22,532 nt of DNA from a virus. Position numbers and translations under genes: made by a program. The stretch is taken from positions 1 to 22,532 of the IMG/VR virus record IMGVR_UViG_3300033993_003109. One strand, 5' to 3'. The notes beneath the pieces are model-generated. The model was not told the origin of the DNA. It did no database searches and worked only from the letters and a program-made list of their open reading frames with translations. This document shows, piece after piece, positions 1 through 6,851 of this stretch; the stretch's first letter is position 1; each line of letters starts with the position of its first letter.

Positions 1-276
1 GGCGGAGTTGAAATGCAGCTCGATGGCTGCTGTGGCGCCTGCCTCTTTGAGGTGCCCGGCCAGCCAGCGCATGGCAGAGCTGTAGCCGCCCCCCTGGTAA
101 TGCGAGACAATAATGCTGCGCACGCGGAAGTCCGAGAGCCGGCTGGCGATGCGCTCGGCCAGTGGCAGGTTGTAGTCCCACTCGCTGATGCCACCCACAC
201 TGACAGCCCCGCCGTCCCGGCGCGCACCAATGAAACGGCTGTGGCCAACACACAGTGCGATGAGCGGGGATTTCAT
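1..276 (-). CDS. N-acetylmuramoyl-L-alanine amidase endolysin (Amidase_3-like), 3' part cut by window edge
   Basis: This frame starts at an ATG (274-276) and stays open to base 1, so 92 codons are visible and the C-terminus lies outside the window. The translation begins MKSPLIALCVGHS and shows the pattern of zinc-dependent Amidase_3 enzymes, which cut the amide bond between N-acetylmuramic acid and L-alanine in peptidoglycan. The histidine of GHS near residue 12, the glutamate of the SEWDYNLPLAERIASRL stretch, and the histidine of AIELHFNS near the edge match the three zinc ligands of the family. There is no signal peptide, so export would depend on a holin or similar. It follows the fibre genes by 17 bases in the same orientation, a usual place for a lysis gene. 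The family call is from motif recognition; the missing C-terminus could hold a cell-wall-binding domain. Confidence 0.8.
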   Translation of the reverse strand, partial: MKSPLIALCVGHSRFIGARRDGGAVSVGGISEWDYNLPLAERIASRLSDFRVRSIIVSHYQGGGYSSAMRWLAGHLKEAGATAAIELHFNSA

Positions 277-293
277 ACGGGCTCGGGTGTGGG

Positions 294-716
294 TTATTCT
301 TCAGTCAGGGCAGCGACAGCCTCTTGCATCGCATCCTCGAAAGTGTGGGGCGGCTCGGCCCATGACACCTTCGGAGTAGGGTCGGCAAGGAAAGCGGCAA
401 CGATGCCGTCGATCCACTGGCGGATCGCAGCGAGCTTCGGGCTGGATTTCTCAGCCGCCGCGAGCTTGTGCTCCATATCCTGAAGGGCGACCACCCGCAT
501 CGCTGAAAAAGAGCGGGCAATCCATTCTTCGGCGGAATAGACGGTGCTTTCAGGCTGAGGCTCTGGTGTGACCAGCAACGTGAAGTCATCCGGATTTACC
601 AGCGCCGTGATTGGCTCCACGGTCACCGTGTCGGGGTAAGATTTCAAGTTTCCTCGGACACCATCGCTGTTGCGGGTGTGGGAGCCTTTAGGGTCGGTTT
701 GGAATACGTATTTCAT
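294..716 (-). CDS. Hypothetical protein, possible tail-fibre assembly protein
   Basis: A 140-residue acidic protein lying between the leucine-rich fibre gene and the endolysin gene. The first third reads like a small beta-rich fold and contains prolines; the last 70 residues look helical, including a Q-D-M-E-H-K-L-A-A-A-E-K stretch followed by an I-R-Q-W-I-D-G-I motif. I do not recognise a family. A small protein directly after a fibre gene is often a fibre-folding chaperone (the lambda Tfa or T4 gp38 position), and that is the only basis for the suggested role. The ATG at 716 is 24 bases after the fibre stop codon, and no Shine-Dalgarno site is evident. Confidence 0.7.
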   Translation of the reverse strand: MKYVFQTDPKGSHTRNSDGVRGNLKSYPDTVTVEPITALVNPDDFTLLVTPEPQPESTVYSAEEWIARSFSAMRVVALQDMEHKLAAAEKSSPKLAAIRQWIDGIVAAFLADPTPKVSWAEPPHTFEDAMQEAVAALTEE

Positions 717-740
717 TGGGGTGTTATGTGTAAGTTATGA

Positions 741-2291
741 TTAAGGGGTAACCGTCCCAAAGGCCAGCGTCCAGCCACCGGCGATCATTGCAGTTCGTTT
801 CGCTCCCGAAGCGGCAGACGGCAGGAATGAATCGTTCGGGTCCCAAGTCGAATCCCAAAAGCCCGCGTTGTCATCAGCCGCCGCCGGAAGACTGTTGAAA
901 GCGGCATCGTGTGCGGCTTGACTTAGGTAGTGCTGCCTCATGCTAACATAATTAAGAGAATTAAGCCCAGCCAAAGAAACATTGGTCAACCCAGTAGCAT
1001 CAAGAACAAGTCTAGTCAGCGAGACTGCCGAAGATAAAGAAAACGTGTTTATTATGCTGTGTGTCAAATCTAGTTCTCGTAAGTTGATAAAACCGGTAGT
1101 AGGGAAACTGGTCAACCTGTTACCGCCAAGAGATAGGATTTGTAAATTATTGGAAAGCGGACCACCGAGCAAGTTACCAACTTCAGAGAGATTGTTATTG
1201 TGTAAATACAACTCTTGCAAAGAAGGCTGGCCAGAAAATAAAAAGCTCGTTAACTTATTATCGCCAAGATGGAGATAAGTAAGATTTGAAAGACCGGTTT
1301 GATCAAAAGTTACCAGATAATTGCCATCGAGATTTAAGTAAGTGAGAGCCGACAGACTATTTACTTTGATTGCGGTTACTTGTTTCGCAAAAATGGTGAT
1401 TTCGGTGATACTTCCAAATATAGCTCCCGCTGAATTACATGACAATACGCCGTATGCGCGATGCCCGCCAGCCGCAGGGATTGTCAGTGTGATGGTGCCC
1501 CCAACAGCAGCCACCACCGAGCCCAATGATCCGTTCGCATTGATGAGGCGGGCATAACCGGATGTCGTTTTGACGGTGAATGAACCCTGATTAGCTCTAG
1601 TAGTGGCAAAATGGAATATCCCTGATGTTCCCGCATACACACTTTCTAGCGATTCAATCAGTGATTCACCAACCGCCGCCCCCGTTATATCGGAATCAAG
1701 GCTTCCCGGTAGGTATTCAAGACCGATCCGTGAAGGATCGTTCTCCGCGCCTTGCAGCGCCTCTAAAATTGGGCTGGTCTGCGCGGAGAGCCATTGCTCG
1801 GGTGTTGGCAGGGCGAGTGGCGTGTCTTCGTCTCCTCGGAAGACGTCATTGAGGACGCGGATTCCGAATGTTCGGCTGGTCGTTGGGCCTGCGTCGCCGG
1901 TGGCCTGCCAGGTGAATTCGGCCATGATGTCCACGAATGGCGGGTCGTTGTCCGGGTCTGCGTCGATGTCGAATAGCGCATTGAGCTCTACGGTGTTGAA
2001 GGACGGAGCGCCGGTCCAGTGCGGGTCCGAGTCCGGGGCCGGGGCGGTTGGGATGGCGCTTTGTGCGAAATCGTCGAAAAGCGAGACAGCGGCGGCGTCG
2101 AACTTTCCATTTTCTTTGGCCGCAAAAGTCAGCACGGTGGACGCCCCCAGGCGGACCGGAAGGCCGGCGCGCAGAAAGCGTATGGTGAATGGTGAGTGGT
2201 CGCCGCGCTTGATGTCGAGGCGGCTGACTGTCCTGCGGTCGGTCGGCGATTGGATGAGCGTCAGGGTGTCGAGGTCGATGTAGATATTCAT
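741..2291 (-). CDS. Tail fibre or receptor-binding protein with a leucine-rich repeat domain
   Basis: A 516-residue protein built in three parts. Residues 1-150 look like a beta-rich baseplate-attachment domain of the BppU or fibre N-terminal style (MNIYIDLDTLTLIQ... then a region rich in Asp and Pro). Residues 200-310 form a glycine- and alanine-rich beta region. Residues 316-455 hold about seven leucine-rich repeats, mostly 21 residues long, with the pattern LxxLxLxxNxLxxF (for example LTYLNLDGN, LTYLHLGDN, LQELYLHNN, LQILSLGGN, LRELDLTHS). The C-terminal 60 residues, rich in Trp, Asp and Ser, may cap the solenoid. The likely role is host-surface binding at the tail tip. The DNA encoding the repeats (about 930-1650) is clearly more AT-rich than the sequence on both sides, which suggests the domain was acquired separately. 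The gene follows the DUF1353-like gene by 12 bases. Confidence 0.85.
   Translation of the reverse strand: MNIYIDLDTLTLIQSPTDRRTVSRLDIKRGDHSPFTIRFLRAGLPVRLGASTVLTFAAKENGKFDAAAVSLFDDFAQSAIPTAPAPDSDPHWTGAPSFNTVELNALFDIDADPDNDPPFVDIMAEFTWQATGDAGPTTSRTFGIRVLNDVFRGDEDTPLALPTPEQWLSAQTSPILEALQGAENDPSRIGLEYLPGSLDSDITGAAVGESLIESLESVYAGTSGIFHFATTRANQGSFTVKTTSGYARLINANGSLGSVVAAVGGTITLTIPAAGGHRAYGVLSCNSAGAIFGSITEITIFAKQVTAIKVNSLSALTYLNLDGNYLVTFDQTGLSNLTYLHLGDNKLTSFLFSGQPSLQELYLHNNNLSEVGNLLGGPLSNNLQILSLGGNRLTSFPTTGFINLRELDLTHSIINTFSLSSAVSLTRLVLDATGLTNVSLAGLNSLNYVSMRQHYLSQAAHDAAFNSLPAAADDNAGFWDSTWDPNDSFLPSAASGAKRTAMIAGGWTLAFGTVTP
936..1346 (-). repeat. Leucine-rich repeat coding array
   Basis: Seven consecutive units of about 63 bases encode the leucine-rich repeats of the fibre protein (residues 316-452). 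One unit is about 25 residues long; the rest are 21. The units resemble each other in protein pattern more than in DNA, so they are diverged repeats, not a fresh expansion. Confidence 0.8.
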
Positions 2292-2303
2292 GGCAGGCGG
2301 TGG

Positions 2304-2807
2304 TTATTTCAGGACGGTGGAGTATTCGCCGTTGCGCGGCCGCTTGGCCCAGCTTCCGAATTTCCGGACAGCGCCGTGGTAAATGGCCGCCAGCTCTTCC
2401 TCGCCATGCATGGCGATGGTATGGAAAAACAGCGCGTCTACTTCCGAGCGAGTCAAAGGAAAGTGAGCTGTGCGGGCGAACTGGTAGTGGATGTCGTGGC
2501 AAAGGCTGGCCAGTATGGTCGCCGCGAAGTCCGGGGTTCCCAGCCAGCCAAGCGGCCAGATCCAGCGTTTCGGGCTGCAGCCGTTCCACGCGTAGCCTTC
2601 TTCAATCCGTATCCCGAAAGCATCGTGCTGCGCCCAAATTTTGCCTGTTGCGTCATGATAGCGGATCGTCTCGGTGGTGCCACGATACGCGAGACGCACT
2701 GTGCGGCTCGTTACGAATCGCCAGCGCCGGCCGCCTTCGCGGGTGGGGTGGAGTTGGCGGTATTCCATTCCTTCCCGAAATGCTGGCAATGGCTGCTGCG
2801 GAATCAT
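2304..2807 (-). CDS. DUF1353-like phage protein, possible lysis-module protein
   Basis: A 167-residue protein, counted from the ATG at 2807 that overlaps the TGA of the holin-like gene in an ATGA. Longer readings upstream run through the preceding gene and look non-coding. The body follows the DUF1353 pattern: a beta-rich first half, a G-Y-A-W-N-G-C-S-P segment near residue 71, a conserved L-C-H-D-I-H-Y near 102, an acidic helix with S-E-V-D-A-L-F near 121, and a closing A-V-R-K-F-G-S-W motif near 146. DUF1353 proteins are common in phages and their biochemical role is, as far as I know, not settled; the His-Asp-His cluster would suit a metal site. The translational coupling to a membrane protein suggests lysis or tail function, which is inference. 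Confidence 0.75.
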   Translation of the reverse strand: MIPQQPLPAFREGMEYRQLHPTREGGRRWRFVTSRTVRLAYRGTTETIRYHDATGKIWAQHDAFGIRIEEGYAWNGCSPKRWIWPLGWLGTPDFAATILASLCHDIHYQFARTAHFPLTRSEVDALFFHTIAMHGEEELAAIYHGAVRKFGSWAKRPRNGEYSTVLK

Positions 2808-3184
2808 GGGCGGCGCTGCGGGTCGTGGGTTGGGCAGCGCTCGATCGCCTGGCGTACGTCGCGCATTATTTGAGTGGCTGCGGTCGCCACTGAGTTGGAG
2901 TCGCGGATGAGCGACATGAGAGTTTCTGTGGTCGCTTTGCGGTCTGCTTCGCGTTCGATGCGGCGGGCCTCTTCGCGGGCCTCTGCCGCATTCAGGCGGC
3001 GCGACATCCAGTGGAGGGCCAGCAGGACCCCGATCAGCGCACCAAACGGGCCGAGGATCCATTGCATCCATTCGGGCATTTGCGATGCGCCGGCCACGGC
3101 GACCAAGGATCCGAATTTTGAGCCCGCAATCGCGGATAGGATGGTTGAGGCGGCGCTGGCGAAGGTTTCGATTTGCTGGCTCAT
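2804..3184 (-). CDS. Holin-like membrane protein
   Basis: A 126-residue protein starting at ATG 3184 (MSQQIETFASAAS). An upstream in-frame start at 3211 would run into the tape-measure stop codon and is less likely. Residues 1-35 are mildly hydrophobic, residues 40-60 form one clear membrane segment (W-M-Q-W-I-L-G-P-F-G-A-L-I-G-V-L-L-A-L), and residues 62-90 are a highly charged helix rich in Arg, Glu and Ala. The remaining C-terminus is polar. One membrane segment followed by a charged coiled coil just after the tape measure and before the endolysin region fits a holin or holin accessory protein, but a tail-associated membrane protein is also possible. It is coupled to the next gene by an ATGA overlap. 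Confidence 0.7.
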   Translation of the reverse strand: MSQQIETFASAASTILSAIAGSKFGSLVAVAGASQMPEWMQWILGPFGALIGVLLALHWMSRRLNAAEAREEARRIEREADRKATTETLMSLIRDSNSVATAATQIMRDVRQAIERCPTHDPQRRP

Positions 3185-3206
3185 GGCGTGCGAAAAAACT
3201 GTGGGT

Positions 3207-3211
3207 GTCAA
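3207..3211 (-). promoter_or_regulatory. TTGAC motif before the holin-like gene
   Basis: The minus strand reads ATTATTGACACC, where the TGA also ends the tape-measure gene. The distance to ATG 3184 is 22 nt, longer than at most sites. Confidence 0.35.
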
Positions 3212-5559
3212 TAATCCGAGATTGGGGTTTCGGGGGAGCGGGCGAGGATGTGAGATAGCAGTGTCACCATTTGTTGTTGCAGATCGGTTTGTTGGCGTGC
3301 GATATCCAGACCGCTGCTGACCACGCCGCCGCCGCCGCCGATGCGCTGCATGTCCGAGGCGCGGCCGATGGACGATTGGAACTGCATGTTGTCCGCGCGA
3401 TTTCGGAGCGAGGTGAGTTTTTCGAGGTCGGCCTCGTTGGCGGCGATATTGCGGGCCTCATCGATCCCAAGCCCGGATTCGCCGGCGATTTCCTGGGCGC
3501 GTTTTTCCTGCTGGCGGGCCGCCACGGCGTCTGGGCCGGCCATGGTGGCGGCGGCATCGGCGATCAGACCTTGGCTGCGTTGGCGTGCCTCCTGGCGGCG
3601 TTCTTCGGCCTCGGCTTCCTTCTGCGCGGCGTCGGCGCGGGCGCGGGCGTCCACCAGGCGTTCCGCGCCGGTGCGGGCGTCCTGGGCACTGAAGCCCGCG
3701 GCGGTGAGGCGGGCGATTTCGGCGCGGATTTCCGCCTCGCGCTCGAGGGCTTTGACCTTTTCCTGGTTGCCGGCAAGCTGTGCGTTGAGAATCCGCATTT
3801 CTTCCTCCCAGTCGGCCAGTGCGGCAGCCTTGGACTGGCGGATTTTTTCTTTCTCGTCGGCGAGGCGGGTTTGCAGGTCGGCACGGCGTTTTTCGATGGC
3901 CTCGAGCTTGAGCGCTTGTTCGAGATCGGCGGTTTTTCCGGTGGAGTCATCCAGCTGGTCGAGGCGGCCGATGATGTCCCCGGCGCTGCCGGTGCTGGCG
4001 GTGGTGGTGATTTTAGCGCGGATGGCGGCTTCGGCCCGGGCCAACTCGGCGAGCTGGGCGGCGGCGCTGCCAGTGCCGCTGAATTGTTCGTCGGCCTCTT
4101 TGATTCGGCGGTCGAATTCGGCGCGCTTGGTGGCGTAGGCCTTGGCGGCCTCCTCGGTGGCCTTGGCGGCGGCGGCCTCCGCCTCGGCAGCGGCGCGGGC
4201 GGCGGCATTGGCGGCGAGTTGTTGGTCAGTGGTGGCGCGGAGTGCCTTGGTCTTGAGGTCGAGCAGGCGGGTGGTGGTCTGGGTGTCCGCCATAATGCGC
4301 TCGCGGGTGTCGGCATCGTCGGTGCGCTGCATCTGAGCCATGGCGGCGTCTTCGATGGCGGCTTTCTCGGACTCGATGGAGGCGATGGTTTGCTCGATCT
4401 CCGCCCGGCTGGCGACTTGCGCCTGGATGGCACCCACGTGGAATTTTTCCATGGCCGCATTGCCGCGGTCGTAGGATTCTTGCATGGCGGCATTCGCTTC
4501 GGCGAGGTCGTTGGCGTAGTTCATGGCCAACTGTGCGCCGATGCCGGCGACGACCAACGCGGCACCGCCGCCGATCATGCCCGCGCGGCTGGGTCCTTTA
4601 CCAGCGGTGGCCCCGGCGGTGGCGTTTTCGCGCAGCGCGGCGGTGTTGGCCTTGATGGCGGCGGTCTGGGTCCACCACTCGCGGGTCTTGTTGGCCATCA
4701 GGCCGAGGAACGTGGCGATCTTGAGCGCGGCCATTCCTGCGCCGATGGCCACCAGGTGCGGGGCGATGGCGACTAGGCCATTGACCAGCCCGCCGATGGC
4801 TTTGCCGACGGCGGTGAGGTCCATGGTGGCGAATTGCGCGGTGATTTTTTCCAGCGCCGGGAGGATGGCCACGGCGGCGGATGCGCCGATCTGTTGCCAG
4901 CCGGTGCCGAGGTTGCCGAGACGATCGGAAACGGCGTCGAGCTGGCTGGCATTCTGGGCCAGCGTGGCGGGCAGCGCGCCGAGTTCGCGGCGGGCTGTTT
5001 CGAAGCCTTCGACATCGGAAAACGCGACGAGCGCCTCCGCGCCGGTGCGGCCGAAGATGCGCATGGCCAGCGCGGTGCGCTCGGCCGGGTCTTGCACGGC
5101 CATGATCGCCTTGCCGAGCGCTTGGAAGGCATCCACCGGGTCCATTTCCCGCAGGCGGCCCATATCCACGCCGAGCACGGCGAAGGCCTCGCTGGTGGTC
5201 TGCATGTCCTCGTTTACGCCGGCCAGCGAGCGCTGCATCAAGCCCAGCAGGCGGGTGGTGGACTCGCCAGCCATCCCGGCGTTCTTGAGCACGCGCTCCA
5301 TCACCACGAGGTTCTCGCCGGAGGCCCCGGTGCGGGCCATTTGATCCGAGAGGCGGCCGCCGGCATCGATGGCGGCGCGGATGGCGTTGGGTAGCGAGTT
5401 GGCGGCCTGGATTAGGCCGTCGAAAAGGCGTTGGCCGATGCGTTGCTTGAAACCGTTGGCGATTTTCTCGGCGGTGCTTTCCGCCTTGCGTTGCAGTCCG
5501 TCCAATACGGTGACGGCTGCACCCGCGTTGCCGCTTACATTTACGGAGACCCCGGACAT
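3208..5559 (-). CDS. Tail tape measure protein
   Basis: A 783-residue protein, the longest in the window, placed right after the frameshifted tail chaperone as in lambda-like phages. Residues 1-250 match the usual tape-measure N-terminal region (for example the M-R-I-F-G-R-T-G-A-E-A-L motif near 166). Residues 255-290 and 326-347 are hydrophobic and may insert in the membrane. Residues 350-720 are a long Ala/Glu/Arg-rich coiled coil. The C-terminus carries S-D-M-Q-R-I-G-G-G-G-G (735-745), a glycine motif I associate with tape-measure C-termini, followed by a short amphipathic helix. The ATG at 5559 has no Shine-Dalgarno site but an AATTGAC motif 15 nt upstream. The length suggests a tail of medium length, about 0.1 micrometre, if the usual 1.5 angstrom per residue holds. 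Confidence 0.92.
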   Translation of the reverse strand: MSGVSVNVSGNAGAAVTVLDGLQRKAESTAEKIANGFKQRIGQRLFDGLIQAANSLPNAIRAAIDAGGRLSDQMARTGASGENLVVMERVLKNAGMAGESTTRLLGLMQRSLAGVNEDMQTTSEAFAVLGVDMGRLREMDPVDAFQALGKAIMAVQDPAERTALAMRIFGRTGAEALVAFSDVEGFETARRELGALPATLAQNASQLDAVSDRLGNLGTGWQQIGASAAVAILPALEKITAQFATMDLTAVGKAIGGLVNGLVAIAPHLVAIGAGMAALKIATFLGLMANKTREWWTQTAAIKANTAALRENATAGATAGKGPSRAGMIGGGAALVVAGIGAQLAMNYANDLAEANAAMQESYDRGNAAMEKFHVGAIQAQVASRAEIEQTIASIESEKAAIEDAAMAQMQRTDDADTRERIMADTQTTTRLLDLKTKALRATTDQQLAANAAARAAAEAEAAAAKATEEAAKAYATKRAEFDRRIKEADEQFSGTGSAAAQLAELARAEAAIRAKITTTASTGSAGDIIGRLDQLDDSTGKTADLEQALKLEAIEKRRADLQTRLADEKEKIRQSKAAALADWEEEMRILNAQLAGNQEKVKALEREAEIRAEIARLTAAGFSAQDARTGAERLVDARARADAAQKEAEAEERRQEARQRSQGLIADAAATMAGPDAVAARQQEKRAQEIAGESGLGIDEARNIAANEADLEKLTSLRNRADNMQFQSSIGRASDMQRIGGGGGVVSSGLDIARQQTDLQQQMVTLLSHILARSPETPISDY

Positions 5560-5574
5560 GGTTTCAGGTCACCT

Positions 5575-5579
5575 GTCAA
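5575..5579 (-). promoter_or_regulatory. TTGAC motif before the tape measure gene
   Basis: The minus strand reads ATAATTGACAGG here. Fifteen bases separate TTGAC from the ATG at 5559. It lies in the non-coding leader between chaperone and tape measure. Confidence 0.5.
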
Positions 5580-5619
5580 TTATCTTGCGAGGCACGCCAG
5601 GACATGGCATGGTGGCGTC

Positions 5620-5802
5620 GTGAGGGAAAAGAAATTGGACGTTTATCCACGGTATGAGGACGACGGCTATTATGTCGGCGGGCCATCGGAGCCGCACGCG
5701 CTGTGGTTCTTTTTTTTCCGGATTTTCTTTTTCCTGTTCGGCCTATGGGTTCTCACGAAGGTGGGGGATTTGATTTACCACTGGCTAGATCTCGGGCCTT
5801 GA
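5620..5802 (+). CDS. Candidate small membrane protein on the opposite strand
   Basis: A possible 60-residue protein from a GTG at 5620, reading M-R-E-K-K-L-D-V-Y-P-R-Y-E-D-D-G-Y-Y-V-G-G-P and then a strongly hydrophobic, phenylalanine-rich segment (F-F-F-F-R-I-F-F-F-L-F-G-L-W-V-L) ending with D-L-I-Y-H-W-L-D-L-G-P. The first third is acidic and tyrosine-rich, giving the look of a real single-pass membrane protein. It fills the 193-base gap between the chaperone stop (5753) and the tape-measure start (5559), and its last 50 bases overlap the chaperone extension on the other strand. No Shine-Dalgarno site is obvious and the GTG start is a choice of convenience. If it is not a gene, the gap is the tape-measure leader. 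I do not recognise a family. Confidence 0.4.
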   Translation: MREKKLDVYPRYEDDGYYVGGPSEPHALWFFFFRIFFFLFGLWVLTKVGDLIYHWLDLGP

Positions 5803-6420
5803 TGTCCGCGATTTCGCGGTCGAGTTCGCGGTCTTCGTAGCCGCCGTTCTCGGGTTCCATGCCGTTGGCCCACGCCGAGCAGGCCGTGAGGGCGAGGAGT
5901 TGGCAAATCGGGATGTCGTGGATCGCGCGGTCTGGCGGCCAGCGGTAATCGCGGCAGGCCCCTGAAATCACCGAGAGCCACCAGCCGAAGCCCGCTTTTT
6001 TTTTGAGCTGCCGTCCGGATGTGGGGATTTCATGGCGACGGCGGTGGCGCGGGCGCGAATCCAATGTGCCATCAGCTCGGCCGCGGCATGGTTGAGGACT
6101 CCGACCGGGATATCATCGAGGAATTCGTAGAGTGCTGATTCAAACGAATCATCATCGATCATGCGGAACAGCTCGCGGGATGACCGGGTGAAGGCAAACA
6201 GCGCTGTTGCCACATCGTATGCTCCCCAGGCTGCGCTGCCCCCGGTGGCGAGCGGGTGTTTTACCCTGGCGAGGAACAGGTCGTGCCCGGCGGTGATCGG
6301 GACTAACGGGAAGGGCCCGATCTTGGCCCCCACAGGGCAAAACGCATCGATGACTTCCAGCGGGGTGCGGCCGCGGGTGTTTTCGAGCGCTTCGGCGAGT
6401 TGGTCGAGGGTGGCGGCCAT
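5753..6420 (-). CDS. Tail assembly chaperone, -1 frameshift fusion product (GT-like)
   Basis: The same start as the shorter chaperone, read through a -1 slip on the A9 run at 5996-6004. After the slip the frame continues as K-K-A-G-F-G-W-W-L-S-V-I-S-G-A-C-R-D-Y-R-W and stays open to 5753, giving about 222 residues. The extension contains the segment I-H-D-I-P-I-C-Q-L-L-A-L, which resembles the T domain of tail chaperones that binds the tail tube protein, and an acidic E-D-R-E-L-D-R-E-I-A-D-I-K-A end. In lambda the equivalent gpGT recruits tube subunits to the tape measure. The position, directly between the tube candidate and the tape measure, is exactly that of G/GT. The frameshift is inferred from the slippery run, reading-frame continuity and synteny. 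Confidence 0.75.
5968..6420 (-). CDS. Tail assembly chaperone, unshifted product (G-like)
   Basis: A 150-residue protein from ATG 6420 (MAATLDQLAEALENTRGRTP). Starts further upstream would reach into the tail tube gene, so 6420, 13 bases after the tube stop codon, is preferred. The body is mostly helical and acidic (D-D-D-S-F-E-S-A-L-Y-E-F-L-D-D near 89-103). The end is a short basic tail, S-S-K-K-K-R-A-S-A-G-G-S-R, translated from the A9 run and ending 24 bases after it. In lambda-like phages the short product outnumbers the fused one and both coat the tape measure before tube polymerisation. Sequence similarity to a named family is not obvious; the call rests on gene order and the frameshift arrangement. 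Confidence 0.75.
   Translation of the reverse strand: MAATLDQLAEALENTRGRTPLEVIDAFCPVGAKIGPFPLVPITAGHDLFLARVKHPLATGGSAAWGAYDVATALFAFTRSSRELFRMIDDDSFESALYEFLDDIPVGVLNHAAAELMAHWIRARATAVAMKSPHPDGSSKKKRASAGGSR
5996..6004 (-). other. Programmed -1 frameshift site (A9 run)
   Basis: Nine consecutive A residues on the minus strand. In the chaperone frame the codons are TCA AAA AAA AAG, so the heptamer A AAA AAA permits tandem slippage by -1 into CTC AAA AAA AAA GCG. The unshifted frame stops shortly after, while the -1 frame is open for about 80 codons. Confidence 0.75.
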
Positions 6421-6433
6421 GATGGTCCGGCTA

Positions 6434-6826
6434 TCAGGCCCCGTCCGCACCCATGATTGGGTAATGGTGGATTGTGATCGAAACCATTGTCGATTCGTTG
6501 CCCTTGTAGGTGATTTCCGACGATTCGACAAAGCAGCGGCCCGTGTTGAGCGCTACTCCGTCCACGGCCGCGCTGAATGTCACGGCCGCGCCTTTGGCGG
6601 GTAGAGTGACGGTGCCGGTGCAGCGGGTTTGAAGTGTCACGGTGTTTTTCGCACCATGCTCGACTCGGGTCACGATGTCTCCATCCTCGTCGGTGATGTC
6701 GGTGGTGTTACCGCCGATGGCGATTTTCACGTCTTCGACGATACCGGTGACGAGTGAGTCGGAGGCGGTTTTGACGGTGGCTGGGATTCCCCAGGAAACA
6801 GTTTTGCCTTTGATTGCGACGGCCAT
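6434..6826 (-). CDS. Candidate major tail tube protein
   Basis: A 130-residue protein from ATG 6826 (MAVAIKGKTVSWG). An ATG nine bases upstream (6835) is also in frame, but 6826 puts the upstream TTGAC motif 17 nt away, closer to the spacing at other genes. The protein is almost entirely predicted beta strand, rich in Thr, Val and Gly (G-G-N-T-T-D-I-T-D-E-D-G-D, K-G-A-A-V-T-F-S-A-A-V), as expected for a tube or decoration fold. It sits immediately before the tail chaperone, where the major tail protein is found in lambda-like phages. No sheath gene is present, so a non-contractile tail is inferred. A minor tail or decoration protein remains possible. Confidence 0.72.
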   Translation of the reverse strand: MAVAIKGKTVSWGIPATVKTASDSLVTGIVEDVKIAIGGNTTDITDEDGDIVTRVEHGAKNTVTLQTRCTGTVTLPAKGAAVTFSAAVDGVALNTGRCFVESSEITYKGNESTMVSITIHHYPIMGADGA

Positions 6827-6843
6827 AGTGACCATGGCGCGGT

Positions 6844-6848
6844 GTCAA
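6844..6848 (-). promoter_or_regulatory. TTGAC motif before the tail tube gene
   Basis: The minus strand reads TGATAATTGACACC, just after the stop codon of the preceding gene. The distance is 17 nt to ATG 6826 and 8 nt to ATG 6835. Confidence 0.5.
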
Positions 6849-6851
6849 TTA

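Noticed and set aside
13-483. A 156-residue frame on the plus strand at the left end
   Set aside because: It is antisense to the amidase and the 140-residue protein. The minus-strand amidase with its zinc ligands is the convincing reading.
3564-4493. A 309-residue proline-rich frame on the minus strand
   Set aside because: It lies inside the tape measure in another frame and is dominated by Pro, Ser and Arg, the typical look of an out-of-frame GC-rich translation.
3271-4776. A 501-residue open frame on the plus strand
   Set aside because: It is the complement of the tape-measure coiled coil. The Gly/Ala/Leu-rich translation is a GC-rich shadow without recognisable domains.
6421-6531. Upstream extension of the tail chaperone
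   Set aside because: It would overlap the tail tube gene by about 98 bases, and the extra residues look like out-of-frame translation.
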